From contig DASYKU010000008.1 of NCBI GenBank assembly GCA_035995165.1, positions 1 to 64,000 of the forward strand: DNA of 64,000 nt, written 5' to 3'. Origin of the DNA: Mycobacteriales bacterium. GTDB lineage: Bacteria; Actinomycetota; Actinomycetes; Mycobacteriales; CADCTP01. Numbering within the stretch: position 1 is the first letter of the stretch; each line of letters opens with the position of its first letter. The notes under the pieces were generated by a model. The model searched no databases. It saw only the letters and a program-made list of their open reading frames with translations, and was not told the DNA's origin. The translations under genes were made by a program, and so were the position numbers. This document shows, one piece after another, positions 1-7,653 of the stretch.

Positions 1-921
1 CTGACCGCGCTGGTCACCGGTTCGCTGACCAAGGACGCGTTCGCGGACGCCGACTTCGTCATCGAGGCAGTGTTCGAGGAGCTGAAGGTCAAGCAGCAGG
101 TGCTGGCCGAGGTCGAGGCGGCGGTGTCCGACACCTGCATCCTGGCCACCAACACGTCGTCGCTGTCGATCACGGAGATGGCGTCGCAGCTGGCTCGCCC
201 GGAGCGGGTGGTCGGGTTCCACTTCTTCAACCCGGTCGCGGTGCTGCCGCTGCTGGAGGTCGTCCGGGCCGGGAAGACCGACGACGCCACGCTGGCCACC
301 GCCTTCGCGGTCGGCAAGCAGCTGAAGAAGTCCTGCGTGCTGGTGCAGGACGCGCCGGCGTTCGTGGTGAACCGGCTGCTGACCCGGTTCCTGGGCGAGG
401 TCACCGCGGCCGTCGACGAGGGCACGCCGATCGAGGTCGCGGACGCGGCGCTGGCCCCGCTGGGGCTGCCGATGTCGCCGTTCGCGCTGCTCGCGCTGGT
501 CGGGCCGGCGGTCGCGCTGCATGTCGGGGAGACGCTGCACGCGGCGTACCCGGACCGGTTCGGGGTGAGCGAGAACCTCGGCCGGCTGGTCGCCGCGGGC
601 AAGCCCGGGGTGCTGGCCCGGGGGCCGGACGGCTCGTCGGTCGATCCGGAGGTGGCCGACCTGTTCGTGCTGGGCGACACGCCGTCGAGCGAGGAGCAGG
701 TCCGGGACCGGGCGCTGGCGGCGCTGGCCCAGGAGGCGCGGCTGATGCTGGCCGAGGGCGTGGTCGCGCAGGCACAGGACCTGGATCTCTGCATGCTGCT
801 CGGCGCGGGGTGGCCGTTCCACCTCGGCGGGATCACGCCGTACCTGGACCGGACCGGGGTGTCGGAGAAGGTGACGGGGCAGCGGTTCCTGCCGCCGGGC
901 GTGGCCTCGGTCGGCGCCTGA
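1..921 (+). CDS. 3-hydroxyacyl-CoA dehydrogenase (FadB/FadJ type), 5' end outside window
   Basis: The frame is open from base 1, so the start lies upstream and only the last 306 residues are here. It reads DFVIEAVFEELKVKQQV, then TNTSSLSI, then GFHFFNP and DAPAFVVNRLL, the run seen in the NAD-dependent 3-hydroxyacyl-CoA dehydrogenase part of the multifunctional beta-oxidation enzyme. The C-terminal stretch AQDLDLCMLLGAGWPFHLGG belongs to the second dehydrogenase C-terminal repeat, so an N-terminal enoyl-CoA hydratase domain is probable upstream. The family oxidises 3-hydroxyacyl-CoA to 3-ketoacyl-CoA in fatty-acid degradation. It ends 3 bp before a convergent gene. The family call is firm; which isoform it is remains open. 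Confidence 0.9.
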   Translation: MTALVTGSLTKDAFADADFVIEAVFEELKVKQQVLAEVEAAVSDTCILATNTSSLSITEMASQLARPERVVGFHFFNPVAVLPLLEVVRAGKTDDATLATAFAVGKQLKKSCVLVQDAPAFVVNRLLTRFLGEVTAAVDEGTPIEVADAALAPLGLPMSPFALLALVGPAVALHVGETLHAAYPDRFGVSENLGRLVAAGKPGVLARGPDGSSVDPEVADLFVLGDTPSSEEQVRDRALAALAQEARLMLAEGVVAQAQDLDLCMLLGAGWPFHLGGITPYLDRTGVSEKVTGQRFLPPGVASVGA

Positions 922-924
922 GCC

Positions 925-2265
925 TCAGGCCTGGGCGACGTCGATGACGGGTGGGAGCTCGTCGCCGATCGTGAACCCGTCCGGCTCCCCCGGCGCGTAG
1001 TAGACGATCCGCCCGTCCGGGCGGACGGTGAGCACCCGCCCGGACGCGGTGAACGCCGGCGCCGCCGCGCCCGGCACCGGCGCCCCGCCGTCCAGCGCGA
1101 CGACGTTGATCTCGCCGTTGGTCGTGGCCGCGGTCGAGCCGACCATGAGCCAGGAGTAGTCGTTGGTCCGCCCCAGCACGGCGAACTCGCCGCCGTCGGC
1201 GTCCAGCGTGCCCGGGCCGATCACCTGGATCGCGGCCAGGCTCGGCAGCAGCCGCGGCTCCCGGACGCCCGGGCGGGGCGAGATGATCCCGAGCCGGCGC
1301 TCGTCGTCGCGCAGCAGCACGATGTCGCCGACCGCGGCCAGCGCCTCGGCGCCGGCCAGGTAGCGGACCCGGCCGGTCATGCCGACCACCAGCGTGGTCA
1401 GCGGCACCCCGTCCGGCCCGGTCGACGGCACCGGCGAGGCGGTCGTGTACGGCGGGGTGGTCGGCGTGGCCACCGGGGTGATCGTGCTGGTCGCCGTCGG
1501 GGTGCCGCCGGCGGAGGCCGGCACCGAGCCGGTCGGCGCCGGGGTGGTCGCGGTGACGGTCGGGGTCGGGGTCGGGGTCGCCACCCGGCCCGGCGCCAGC
1601 GGCGGGTCCGGCACCGTCCCGGTCGACACGATCAGCCCGGACGGGGTGTCGGCGACCAGCCGGGAGTGCGGCGGCAGCGGCACCCTGCGGTGCGTGCCGC
1701 CGGCCAGCGGTATCCGGATCGCGACGCCGTGCGAGACCACCCAGACCGCGGTGCGGTCCGCGCTCGGCACCGCCACCTCGGCCGCGCCGAGGTAGACCGC
1801 CGTCCGGCCGGTGATCACGTACGCGACGGTCCGGCCGTTGCCGATCCGGCCCAGCACGACCGTGCGGTCGTGCTGGCTCCAGGCCCGCAGCGCGCTCACC
1901 CCGCGCGGCAGCCGGACGGGCGTGCCCTGCTTGGTGAACGTGTCGAACCGGATCACGTCGCCGTCGACGACCGTGAGCAGCGTCCCCACCGAAGCCGTGT
2001 ACGACCGCTCGGCCGGCACGGACCGGCCGCTGTCCCGGGCCGCCGGCGGCGGCTGGCCCTGGACCACGCCGACCACGACCGCGACGCCGAGCAGGGCGAT
2101 CGCGGTCACCGGCTTGCGCACCAGCGCCAGCAGCCGGTTGCCCCGGCGCGGCGGCCGGCGGCCGGACCCGGACCTCCCGGACCCGGACCTCCCGGACCCG
2201 GACGGCCTGGCCCCGGGCGCGGGAGGCGCGTCTCCGGACGAGGGCGGCGCGGACACGGCGGCCAT
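925..2265 (-). CDS. membrane-anchored protein of unknown function
   Basis: 446 residues. A basic Gly/Ser/Arg N-terminus (about 20-38) precedes one membrane segment (about 52-68, ending VAVVVGVVQG). The large outside domain contains a Thr/Pro-rich insert (about 228-275, TPTPTPT type) that looks like a disordered linker. Repeated short strands such as GRIVYYAPGEPDGF and the spacing of aromatic residues suggest a beta-propeller, but no named family was recognised. It lies 147 bp downstream of the histidine kinase on the same strand and may be transcribed with it. A link to signal sensing is inference only. Confidence 0.75.
   Translation of the reverse strand: MAAVSAPPSSGDAPPAPGARPSGSGRSGSGRSGSGRRPPRRGNRLLALVRKPVTAIALLGVAVVVGVVQGQPPPAARDSGRSVPAERSYTASVGTLLTVVDGDVIRFDTFTKQGTPVRLPRGVSALRAWSQHDRTVVLGRIGNGRTVAYVITGRTAVYLGAAEVAVPSADRTAVWVVSHGVAIRIPLAGGTHRRVPLPPHSRLVADTPSGLIVSTGTVPDPPLAPGRVATPTPTPTVTATTPAPTGSVPASAGGTPTATSTITPVATPTTPPYTTASPVPSTGPDGVPLTTLVVGMTGRVRYLAGAEALAAVGDIVLLRDDERRLGIISPRPGVREPRLLPSLAAIQVIGPGTLDADGGEFAVLGRTNDYSWLMVGSTAATTNGEINVVALDGGAPVPGAAAPAFTASGRVLTVRPDGRIVYYAPGEPDGFTIGDELPPVIDVAQA
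2164..2203. repeat. 15-bp tandem repeat inside the 925-2265 gene
   Basis: About 2.7 copies of GGACCCGGACCTCCC lie in the 5' part of the reverse-strand gene and encode repeated GSGRS in the cytoplasmic basic tail. Frame is kept because the unit is five codons. Confidence 0.85.
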
Positions 2266-2412
2266 TGTTCCAGGCTTCCGGCATCGCCCCGGTCAGGTGT
2301 GCCGCATTCACCCCGTCCGGCCCAGGATCGCCGTCCCGTCCGGCCCAGGACGGGCCGTCCCCATCCGCCGCAGGACCCGCCGTCCCCGTCCGCCGCAGGA
2401 CGGGCCGGCCCG

Positions 2413-3570
2413 TCAGGCCGGGACGGGGATCGTGGCCGAGGCCGGGAGGCGGACGGTGACCTCGAGCCCGCCCTCGGCGCGGGGCGCCGCCGACACCGCC
2501 CCGCCGTGCGCGGCCGCGACCGCCCGCACGATCGACAGTCCCAGCCCGGCCCCGCCGGCCGACCCGGTCCGGGCCGTACCGCCCCGGCGGAAGGGCTGGA
2601 ACAGCTCCTCGACCTCGCCGGCCGGCACCGCCGGACCGGTGTTCAGCACGGACAGGAACGCACCCGGCTCGGTGCCGGTCCGGACCGTCACCCAGCCGCC
2701 GTCGACGTTGTGCCGGACCGCGTTCTCGACCAGGTTGCCGACCAGCCGCTCCAGCAGCTGCGGGTCGCCCTCCACCAGCGCCGGCCGGGTCTCGGTCGAC
2801 ATCGCCAGCCCGCGCGCGGACGCCTCGGCCGCGACCGCGGCGACCGCGCCCGGGACCAGCGCGGCCAGGTCGACCTGCTCCCGCAGGGCCAGCCCGCTGC
2901 GGGTCTGCCCGTCGCTGCGGGCCAGCACGAGCAGCGCGTCGACCAGCCGGTCGGCCCGGATGCTCGCCTCCCGGACGACCTCCCCCATCGTGCGCAGCTC
3001 GGCCATCGAGGCGCCCGGGTCGCCGAGCGTCACGTCCACCTCGGTCCGGATCACCGACAGCGGCGTCCGCAGCTCGTGCGAGGCGTTGGCGACGAACCGG
3101 CGCTGGCTGTCGAACGCCGCGTCCAGCCGGCCCAGCATCGCGTCGAACGTGTCGGCCAGCTCCTTGAGCTCGTCCGGCGGCCCGTCCAGGGCGATCCGTT
3201 CGTCCAGCGTCTCCTCCGACAGCCGCCGCGCGGTCGAGGTGACCCGGCTGACCGGCTGCAGTGCCCGCCCGGCCAGCACGTACGCCGCCGCGACGCCGAC
3301 GACGGCGACCACGGCGAAGACCAGCCCGGCCGAGCGCAGCAGCTCGCCGCGGGCGGAGTCCCGGACCACCTGCGCGAACTGGTCGGAGGTCAGCGTCGAC
3401 CCGTCCCCGAACTCCAGCCGCAGCCCGGGCGCGAACCGGGGCAGCGTCCGCAACGCCCGGTCCAGCACGATCAGCGCGACCCCGAGCAGGGTCGCGGCCA
3501 CGACCGCGAGCAGCCCGCCGTAGAGCAGCGTGAGCCGCAGCCGCAGCGTGAGCACCGGCCGGCGGGCCAC
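2413..3570 (-). CDS. sensor histidine kinase, two-component system
   Basis: 385 residues. Two membrane segments (about 13-35 and 81-100) enclose a short extracellular loop. A HAMP linker follows (about 100-153), then the dimerisation helix with phosphoacceptor His165 in ASHELRTPL. The ATPase domain has the N box LVENAVRHN and the G box GGAGLGLSIV. The sensor loop is only about 45 residues, so the signal may be sensed in or near the membrane. It starts 4 bp after the stop of the response regulator gene at 3575-4264 on the same strand, so the two form one operon. Confidence 0.95.
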   Translation of the reverse strand: MARRPVLTLRLRLTLLYGGLLAVVAATLLGVALIVLDRALRTLPRFAPGLRLEFGDGSTLTSDQFAQVVRDSARGELLRSAGLVFAVVAVVGVAAAYVLAGRALQPVSRVTSTARRLSEETLDERIALDGPPDELKELADTFDAMLGRLDAAFDSQRRFVANASHELRTPLSVIRTEVDVTLGDPGASMAELRTMGEVVREASIRADRLVDALLVLARSDGQTRSGLALREQVDLAALVPGAVAAVAAEASARGLAMSTETRPALVEGDPQLLERLVGNLVENAVRHNVDGGWVTVRTGTEPGAFLSVLNTGPAVPAGEVEELFQPFRRGGTARTGSAGGAGLGLSIVRAVAAAHGGAVSAAPRAEGGLEVTVRLPASATIPVPA

Positions 3571-3574
3571 CGCC

Positions 3575-4264
3575 TTATCCCGCCGCCGCCGCCGCGTCGC
3601 CGGCCGCGGCCGGCACCCGGTAGCCCGCGCCGACGACGGTCTCGACCAGGCCCGGCTCGCCGAGCTTGCGGCGCAGCGTCATGACCGTGACCCGCACGGT
3701 GGTGGTGAACGGGTCGGCGTTCTCGTCCCAGACCCGGTCGAGCAGCTCCTCGCTGGAGACCACGGCGCCGCGGGCGGCCAGCAGCACCTCCAGCACGCCG
3801 AACTCCTTGCGGGTCAGCTCGACCGGGCGACCGGCCCGGGCCACGGTCCGGCGGGACGCGTCCAGCATCACGTCGCCGGCGACCAGCACCGGCGGCGCCG
3901 GCGGGGTGGACCGCCGGCCCAGCGCCCGCACCCGCGCCGCCAGCTCCGCGAACGCGAACGGCTTGGCCAGGTAGTCGTCCGCGCCCAGGGACAGCCCCTC
4001 GACCCGGTCGGCGACGGTGCCGCTGGCCGTGAGCATGAGCACGCGGGTCAGCGCGCCCTCGGCCGCGAGCAGCCGGCAGAGCTCGTCCCCGGACATGCCG
4101 GGCAGGTCCCGGTCCAGGACCACCACGTCGTACCGGGTGATGGTGGCCTTCTCGTGCCCGTCCACCCCGTCGTACGCGACGTCGACCGCCATGCCCTCAC
4201 GCCGCAGGCCGCGCGCCACCGCATCGGCCAGCGGCGCCTCGTCCTCCACGACCAGCACTCGCAC
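3575..4264 (-). CDS. response regulator, OmpR/PhoB family
   Basis: 229 residues. The receiver domain has the acidic pair Glu7-Asp8, phosphoacceptor Asp51 in VVLDRDLPGMSG and Lys101 in DYLAKPF. After about residue 125 comes a winged-helix output domain (VELTRKEFGVLEVLL, then TTTVRVTVMTLRRKLG). It is the first gene of the operon and its partner kinase follows after 4 bp. Its regulon is unknown. It borders the decayed regulator island at 4289-5963. Confidence 0.96.
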   Translation of the reverse strand: MRVLVVEDEAPLADAVARGLRREGMAVDVAYDGVDGHEKATITRYDVVVLDRDLPGMSGDELCRLLAAEGALTRVLMLTASGTVADRVEGLSLGADDYLAKPFAFAELAARVRALGRRSTPPAPPVLVAGDVMLDASRRTVARAGRPVELTRKEFGVLEVLLAARGAVVSSEELLDRVWDENADPFTTTVRVTVMTLRRKLGEPGLVETVVGAGYRVPAAAGDAAAAAG

Positions 4265-4288
4265 GGGACCAGTCTGCCTGATCCGGCC

Positions 4289-4373
4289 TCAGCCGGTGAG
4301 CAGCAACGGACCCCCGCTGGTACGCCCGGGCCACCAGCGCGGTGCGGTTGGACGCGCCGAGCACCCGCGTCAA
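4289..4373 (-). pseudogene. 3' fragment of a LuxR-type regulator gene
   Basis: Read on the reverse strand, 4373-4311 encodes LTRVLGASNRTALVARAYQRG, the final helix of a LuxR/NarL helix-turn-helix. A five-G run at about 4311 shifts frame; the next frame continues PLLLTG and stops at 4289-4291. Nothing before LTRVLG in any frame continues the domain. The missing N-terminal portion has its counterpart on the opposite strand at 5439-5963, which ends exactly at THLM, the residues that normally precede this helix. Confidence 0.6.
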
Positions 4374-4737
4374 CCGGCCGGGCGGGACCGGCGCCGGCTG
4401 AGCATGCCGCGGGCGTGCCGGGCGAACAGCGCGGTCATCGCCTGCTGGGAGGTCATCACGCCCCGGCCGAAGGACACCATCACGGCCAGGTCGGCGCCGG
4501 CATGCAGGTCCGACCGGCGGGCCAGCACCCGGGTCATCATGATCGCGGCCTCGGCGCAGGCCATCCCGACCTTCCCGACCGTACGGAGGGTGACACCGCG
4601 GGTGGCCCAGCGCTCGGCCGGCTGCCGAACCGGGGTGATGTCCTCCTCGGCCAGCCCTCATCGGTGAGGAGTGCCTGGAACTCGGCCGGCAGCAGGGTCT
4701 CCGGCGCGGTGGGGACCTCGTCGTAGCTCAGCGGCAA
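4370..4737 (-). pseudogene. frameshifted fragment of an unknown helical protein
   Basis: From a TTG at 4737 the reverse strand reads MPLSYDEVPTAPETLLPAEF through LLTDEG, then loses frame near 4654. Restoring one base continues LAEEDITPVRQPAERWATRG and about 60 more helical residues, to a stop at 4370. The stretch AERWATRGVTLRTV resembles the N-terminal region of some PucR-like regulators, but the match is weak. No start with a ribosome site and no complete domain was found. It lies inside the segment that may have been inverted. Confidence 0.45.
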
Positions 4738-5064
4738 CCTTGGCGGGGGAGATGTCGGACCGGACCTTGACCAGGATCGCCGGTCGAACTAGCCCGGACA
4801 GCAGACGGCGACCGTGTTCCGTACGCCGATCGGATCGGGACAGGCGGCCCGGTGCCGGACCCGGCTCCGGGCCCGGGTGCCCATCGACCCGGACGGAGCC
4901 CGAACACGCCGGCCCGACACCCCACAGGGGAACAGGCTGCTCGATGGACGCCCTCCAGTGACACCGGCGACCGGTCGGATCGGGCGCCTGACCGTCGCCG
5001 GCACCGCGTCCGGACGCACGGCGGCGCCGGAACACGCTGATCCGCGGCGGGGTGATTTCGCCGC

Positions 5065-5120
5065 GAATTCTCGGCGACACGCCTCGGGTATTCGGGAAAT
5101 GCGTGGTGCGCCGAGAATTC
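5065..5120. repeat. perfect 12-bp inverted repeat with 32-nt loop
   Basis: GAATTCTCGGCG at 5065-5076 is matched by CGCCGAGAATTC at 5109-5120. A further CACGC/GCGTG pairing (5078-5082 with 5101-5105) extends the stem inward. No T-run follows, so it is not a classical terminator. Confidence 0.75.
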
Positions 5121-5242
5121 TCGCGAATAGTCGCGGACGGCGGGACGCCTGGGTCCGGGCCACCGGTCCGGCCGCCGATCGCCTCCGTCTCGGCCCGCGC
5201 GACGCCTGCGGCAGCCTGCGGCAGCCGGAGGAGGCGACAATC

Positions 5243-5285
5243 ATTCGGCCATTGGTCGAATAACTCTTGGCCGATCGACCAAGAG
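5243..5285. promoter_or_regulatory. two adjacent palindromes, operator-like
   Basis: The first palindrome, 5243-5261, has arms ATTCG and CGAAT around GGCCATTGGT. The second, 5264-5285, has arms CTCTTGG and CCAAGAG around CCGATCGA. Both are built from the half-site TTGGYCGA or its complement, giving four half-sites in 43 bp. This is typical of a regulator binding as two dimers. The regulator and the target gene are unknown; the nearest downstream frame on the plus strand is the LuxR fragment at 5439. Confidence 0.5.
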
Positions 5286-5438
5286 GCCGATTTACCAGTA
5301 TTGGCCGGTCTTCCCAGAACGTTTCCCTCACGTGATGCTCGGACCTGGTCGGCAATTCCCGCTCTCCGCCCCGAATCGGCGTACCGATACCGGCAGCGTG
5401 TTCCGTGATTCTCGTCGGAGTGATTCCCGCGGGTCCCG

Positions 5439-5963
5439 ATGCGGTCTCCCCGGGTACGCCGGCTGCTCGCGCCGGCCCCGCAGCTCGCGGTCGTCCCGGT
5501 GGCCGCGGCGGACGTCGGCACCGGCCGGTCCCTCGATCTCGGAGCTCGTCCTGGTGGACGGGACCTCGGCGGCCGACCGGGCGGCGGTGCTCTCGGCGTA
5601 CGCGGGCCGGCTGCGCCCCGCCCGGGTCGCTGCTGGTCCGCTCGCCGAGCGCGTCGCAGGAGGACCTGCCGGGGTTGCTCCGGCTGGCCGGGGTCGGACT
5701 GGTCGAACAGGACGCGCCCGGTGCCGCGGTGGTCGCGGCCGTGGAGGCGCTGGCCCTGGGCGGCTTCATCCCTCTCGGCGCTCCACCAGTCCCGGTGGAA
5801 GGACTGCTTCCTGTCCGCGGTGACCCAGCGGGTGCGGCCGGCGCCGTCCCCGCTGACGGCCCGGGAGCAGGACGTGCCGGCCGGGCTGGCCGAGGGCGAG
5901 TCCGACGCCGAGATCGCCCGGGCCCTGTTCATCGGGCTGAACACGGTCGACACGCACCTGATG
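5439..5963 (+). pseudogene. 5' portion of a LuxR/NarL-type response regulator gene, frameshifted
   Basis: The protein can only be read by switching frames. LAPAPQLAVVPVAA begins near 5463, then ISELVLVDGTSAADRAAVL (about 5540-5620), then LLVRSPSASQEDLPGLL to LALGGFIPLGA (about 5627-5785). Together these resemble an atypical receiver domain. The original frame returns with PLTAREQDVPAGLAEGES and ends FIGLNTVDTHLM at 5963, the first three helices of a LuxR DNA-binding domain. The last helix is absent downstream. At least three frameshifts make it non-functional as read, unless the sequence contains errors. Confidence 0.6.
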
Positions 5964-6277
5964 TCGGGCCCGGCGCGGACGCGCGCGTTCCCCCGTACGG
6001 CGGGGACCGCGGTGCCCTCGCGGGCCCCGGCCGGACCGGCCCGCCCGGCCGCCGTCGGGTAGATGCTCCCCCGGTCCGCCCGCTCACCCGGTTCGCCGGG
6101 AAACGCCTGTCCCGTAACCGATTCCGGCTACCGGGAGGCACCGCGCCGGGTATTGCCAGCTCCCGACGGAGGTCCGAGCTGCGGCAGGGCTGCGACGGGG
6201 TACCCGTACCGGTTCGGCGCATAGCTCGCTGTTACTCGATCGTTACGGCACCACGGGAGTTAACCCGGCCGTCACGC

Positions 6278-6322
6278 TTGCCGCGCCCCGGACCCCGTGC
6301 ATATGTTGTCGCCCACAACAAT
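6278..6322 (+). promoter_or_regulatory. promoter and ROK-type operator of the xylose-like transport operon
   Basis: A -35-like TTGCCG (6278-6283) and a -10-like TATGTT (6302-6307) are 18 bp apart. The inverted repeat TGTTGT-N5-ACAACA (6304-6320) covers the -10 box, where a bound repressor would block transcription. The repressor is probably the ROK protein encoded at 9847-11091. The rest of 6063-6441 holds no gene: 6063-6277 shows nothing notable, and about 120 bp between this promoter and the start at 6442 would be the leader. Confidence 0.5.
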
Positions 6323-6441
6323 TAGAGGCAGGCGCGGTGGAGTAGTGCACCCTCCCACCCGCGGTCCGGCACCAGACCGGCGCCGGTCCAGGGCCCTGCG
6401 GGGTGCACGACGACCAGGAGCCAGGAAAGGACCCGGATCCA

Positions 6442-7554
6442 ATGCGCAAGCGTCACACCATGGCCGTGGCGGCCCTCGCCGCCTCGGCCCTCATGTTGGC
6501 CGCCTGTGGCGACGACAGCAGCTCGAACGCCGGTAGCGGCGGGAGCAGCGGGAGCGCCTCCAGCGGCAAGGTCGGCGTCATCCTTCCGGACGCCTCGACC
6601 TCGCCCCGGTGGGAGTCGAACGACCGGCCGCTGCTCAAGGCCGCTTTCGACGCCGCCGGTCTGCAGTCCGACATCCAGAACGCCAACGGCGACAAGTCGA
6701 AGTTCGGCACGATCTGCGACGGAATGATCAACTCCGGCGTGAACGTGCTGCTGATCGTGAACCTCGACAGCGACTCCGGCAGCGCGTGCCTGAAGAAGGC
6801 GCAGACCGCCGGCGTCAAGACCATCGACTACGACCGCCTGACGCTGGGCGGCGGCGCGACCTACTACGTGTCGTTCGACAACGTGAAGGTCGGCGAGCTG
6901 ATGGGCCAGGGGCTGCAGCAGTGCCTCACCGCCGACGGCAAGACCAGCGCGAACATCATCTACATCAACGGCGACCCGACCGACAACAACGCGGCGCTGT
7001 TCAAGCAGGGCTATGCCGAGGCGCTGAAGCCGGCGATCGACTCCGGCAAGTACAAGCTCGTCGGTGACCAGACCGGCAACTGGGACGCGACCAAGGCGGG
7101 CACCGCCTTCGAGCAGCTCTACACCCAGAACGGCGGCAAGATCGACGGCATCGTGTCCGCCAACGACACGATGGCCGGCGGCATCATCGCCCGGCTCAAG
7201 GCCAACAACCTCGCCGGCAAGGTGCCGATCACCGGCCAGGACGCCAGCGTGGCGGGCCTGCAGGCCATCCTGGCCGGCCAGCAGTGCATGACCGTGTACA
7301 AGGCGGTCAAGAAGGAGGCGGACGCCGCCTCCCAGCTGGCGATCGCGCTGATCAAGGGCCAGGACGCGTCGAAGATCGCGACCGGGACCGTGAAGGACAC
7401 CGTGCTCAACAAGGATGTCCCGTCCGCGCTCGAGACCCCGGTCTCGATCACCAAGGACACCGTCAAGACCGTCATCAGCGACGGCTTCCAGAAGGCTTCC
7501 GACGTCTGCACCGCCGCGTACGCCGCGGCGTGCAAGTCCGCCGGAGTCTCCTGA
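6442..7554 (+). CDS. xylF: D-xylose-type sugar ABC transporter, substrate-binding lipoprotein
   Basis: 370 residues. A short signal peptide ends in the lipobox LAAC (Cys about residue 22) and is followed by a Ser/Gly linker, so the mature protein is lipid-anchored outside the membrane. The body is a type I periplasmic-binding fold. YDRLTLGGGATYYVSFDNVKVGEL closely follows the XylF pattern, and the C-terminus keeps the long segment with cysteines. The ATG at 6442 was chosen because AGGAAAGG precedes it; a GTG at 6403 would put a charged tail before the signal peptide. It is the first gene of the importer operon. The sugar could be another pentose. Confidence 0.9.
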   Translation: MRKRHTMAVAALAASALMLAACGDDSSSNAGSGGSSGSASSGKVGVILPDASTSPRWESNDRPLLKAAFDAAGLQSDIQNANGDKSKFGTICDGMINSGVNVLLIVNLDSDSGSACLKKAQTAGVKTIDYDRLTLGGGATYYVSFDNVKVGELMGQGLQQCLTADGKTSANIIYINGDPTDNNAALFKQGYAEALKPAIDSGKYKLVGDQTGNWDATKAGTAFEQLYTQNGGKIDGIVSANDTMAGGIIARLKANNLAGKVPITGQDASVAGLQAILAGQQCMTVYKAVKKEADAASQLAIALIKGQDASKIATGTVKDTVLNKDVPSALETPVSITKDTVKTVISDGFQKASDVCTAAYAAACKSAGVS

Positions 7555-7560
7555 CCTGAG

Positions 7561-7599
7561 GCGGGGGCCCGGTCCGCGATCCGCGGACCGGGCCCCCGC
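7561..7599 (+). terminator. perfect 18-bp hairpin between binding protein and ATPase genes
   Basis: Arms at 7561-7578 and 7582-7599 pair without mismatch around a 3-nt loop. There is no U-tract. In a transporter operon such a hairpin commonly works as a partial terminator or 3' stabiliser, giving more binding protein than ATPase and permease. That role is inferred from position. Confidence 0.75.
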
Positions 7600-7653
7600 G
7601 CTCGGTAAACCCGTACAGCTAGCTCCGCCGCTATGGGGGAAGACGAGGTCAGC

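Larger units (their letters stand above)
4738..5438. other. gene-free region with palindromes
   Basis: No frame here gives a convincing protein. Base composition drops locally to a more AT-rich level around 5040-5330, unlike the surrounding genes. The region contains the 12-bp inverted repeat at 5065-5120 and the double palindrome at 5243-5285. It lies between two decayed regulator fragments and is best read as decayed DNA that still carries possible protein-binding sites. Confidence 0.6.

Noticed and set aside
5439..6062. Intact LuxR gene on the plus strand
   Set aside because: The recognisable protein changes frame at least three times and lacks the last helix of the DNA-binding domain.
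6403..6441. GTG 6403 as start of the sugar-binding protein
   Set aside because: It would put 13 mostly charged residues before the lipoprotein signal; ATG 6442 has AGGAAAGG upstream.
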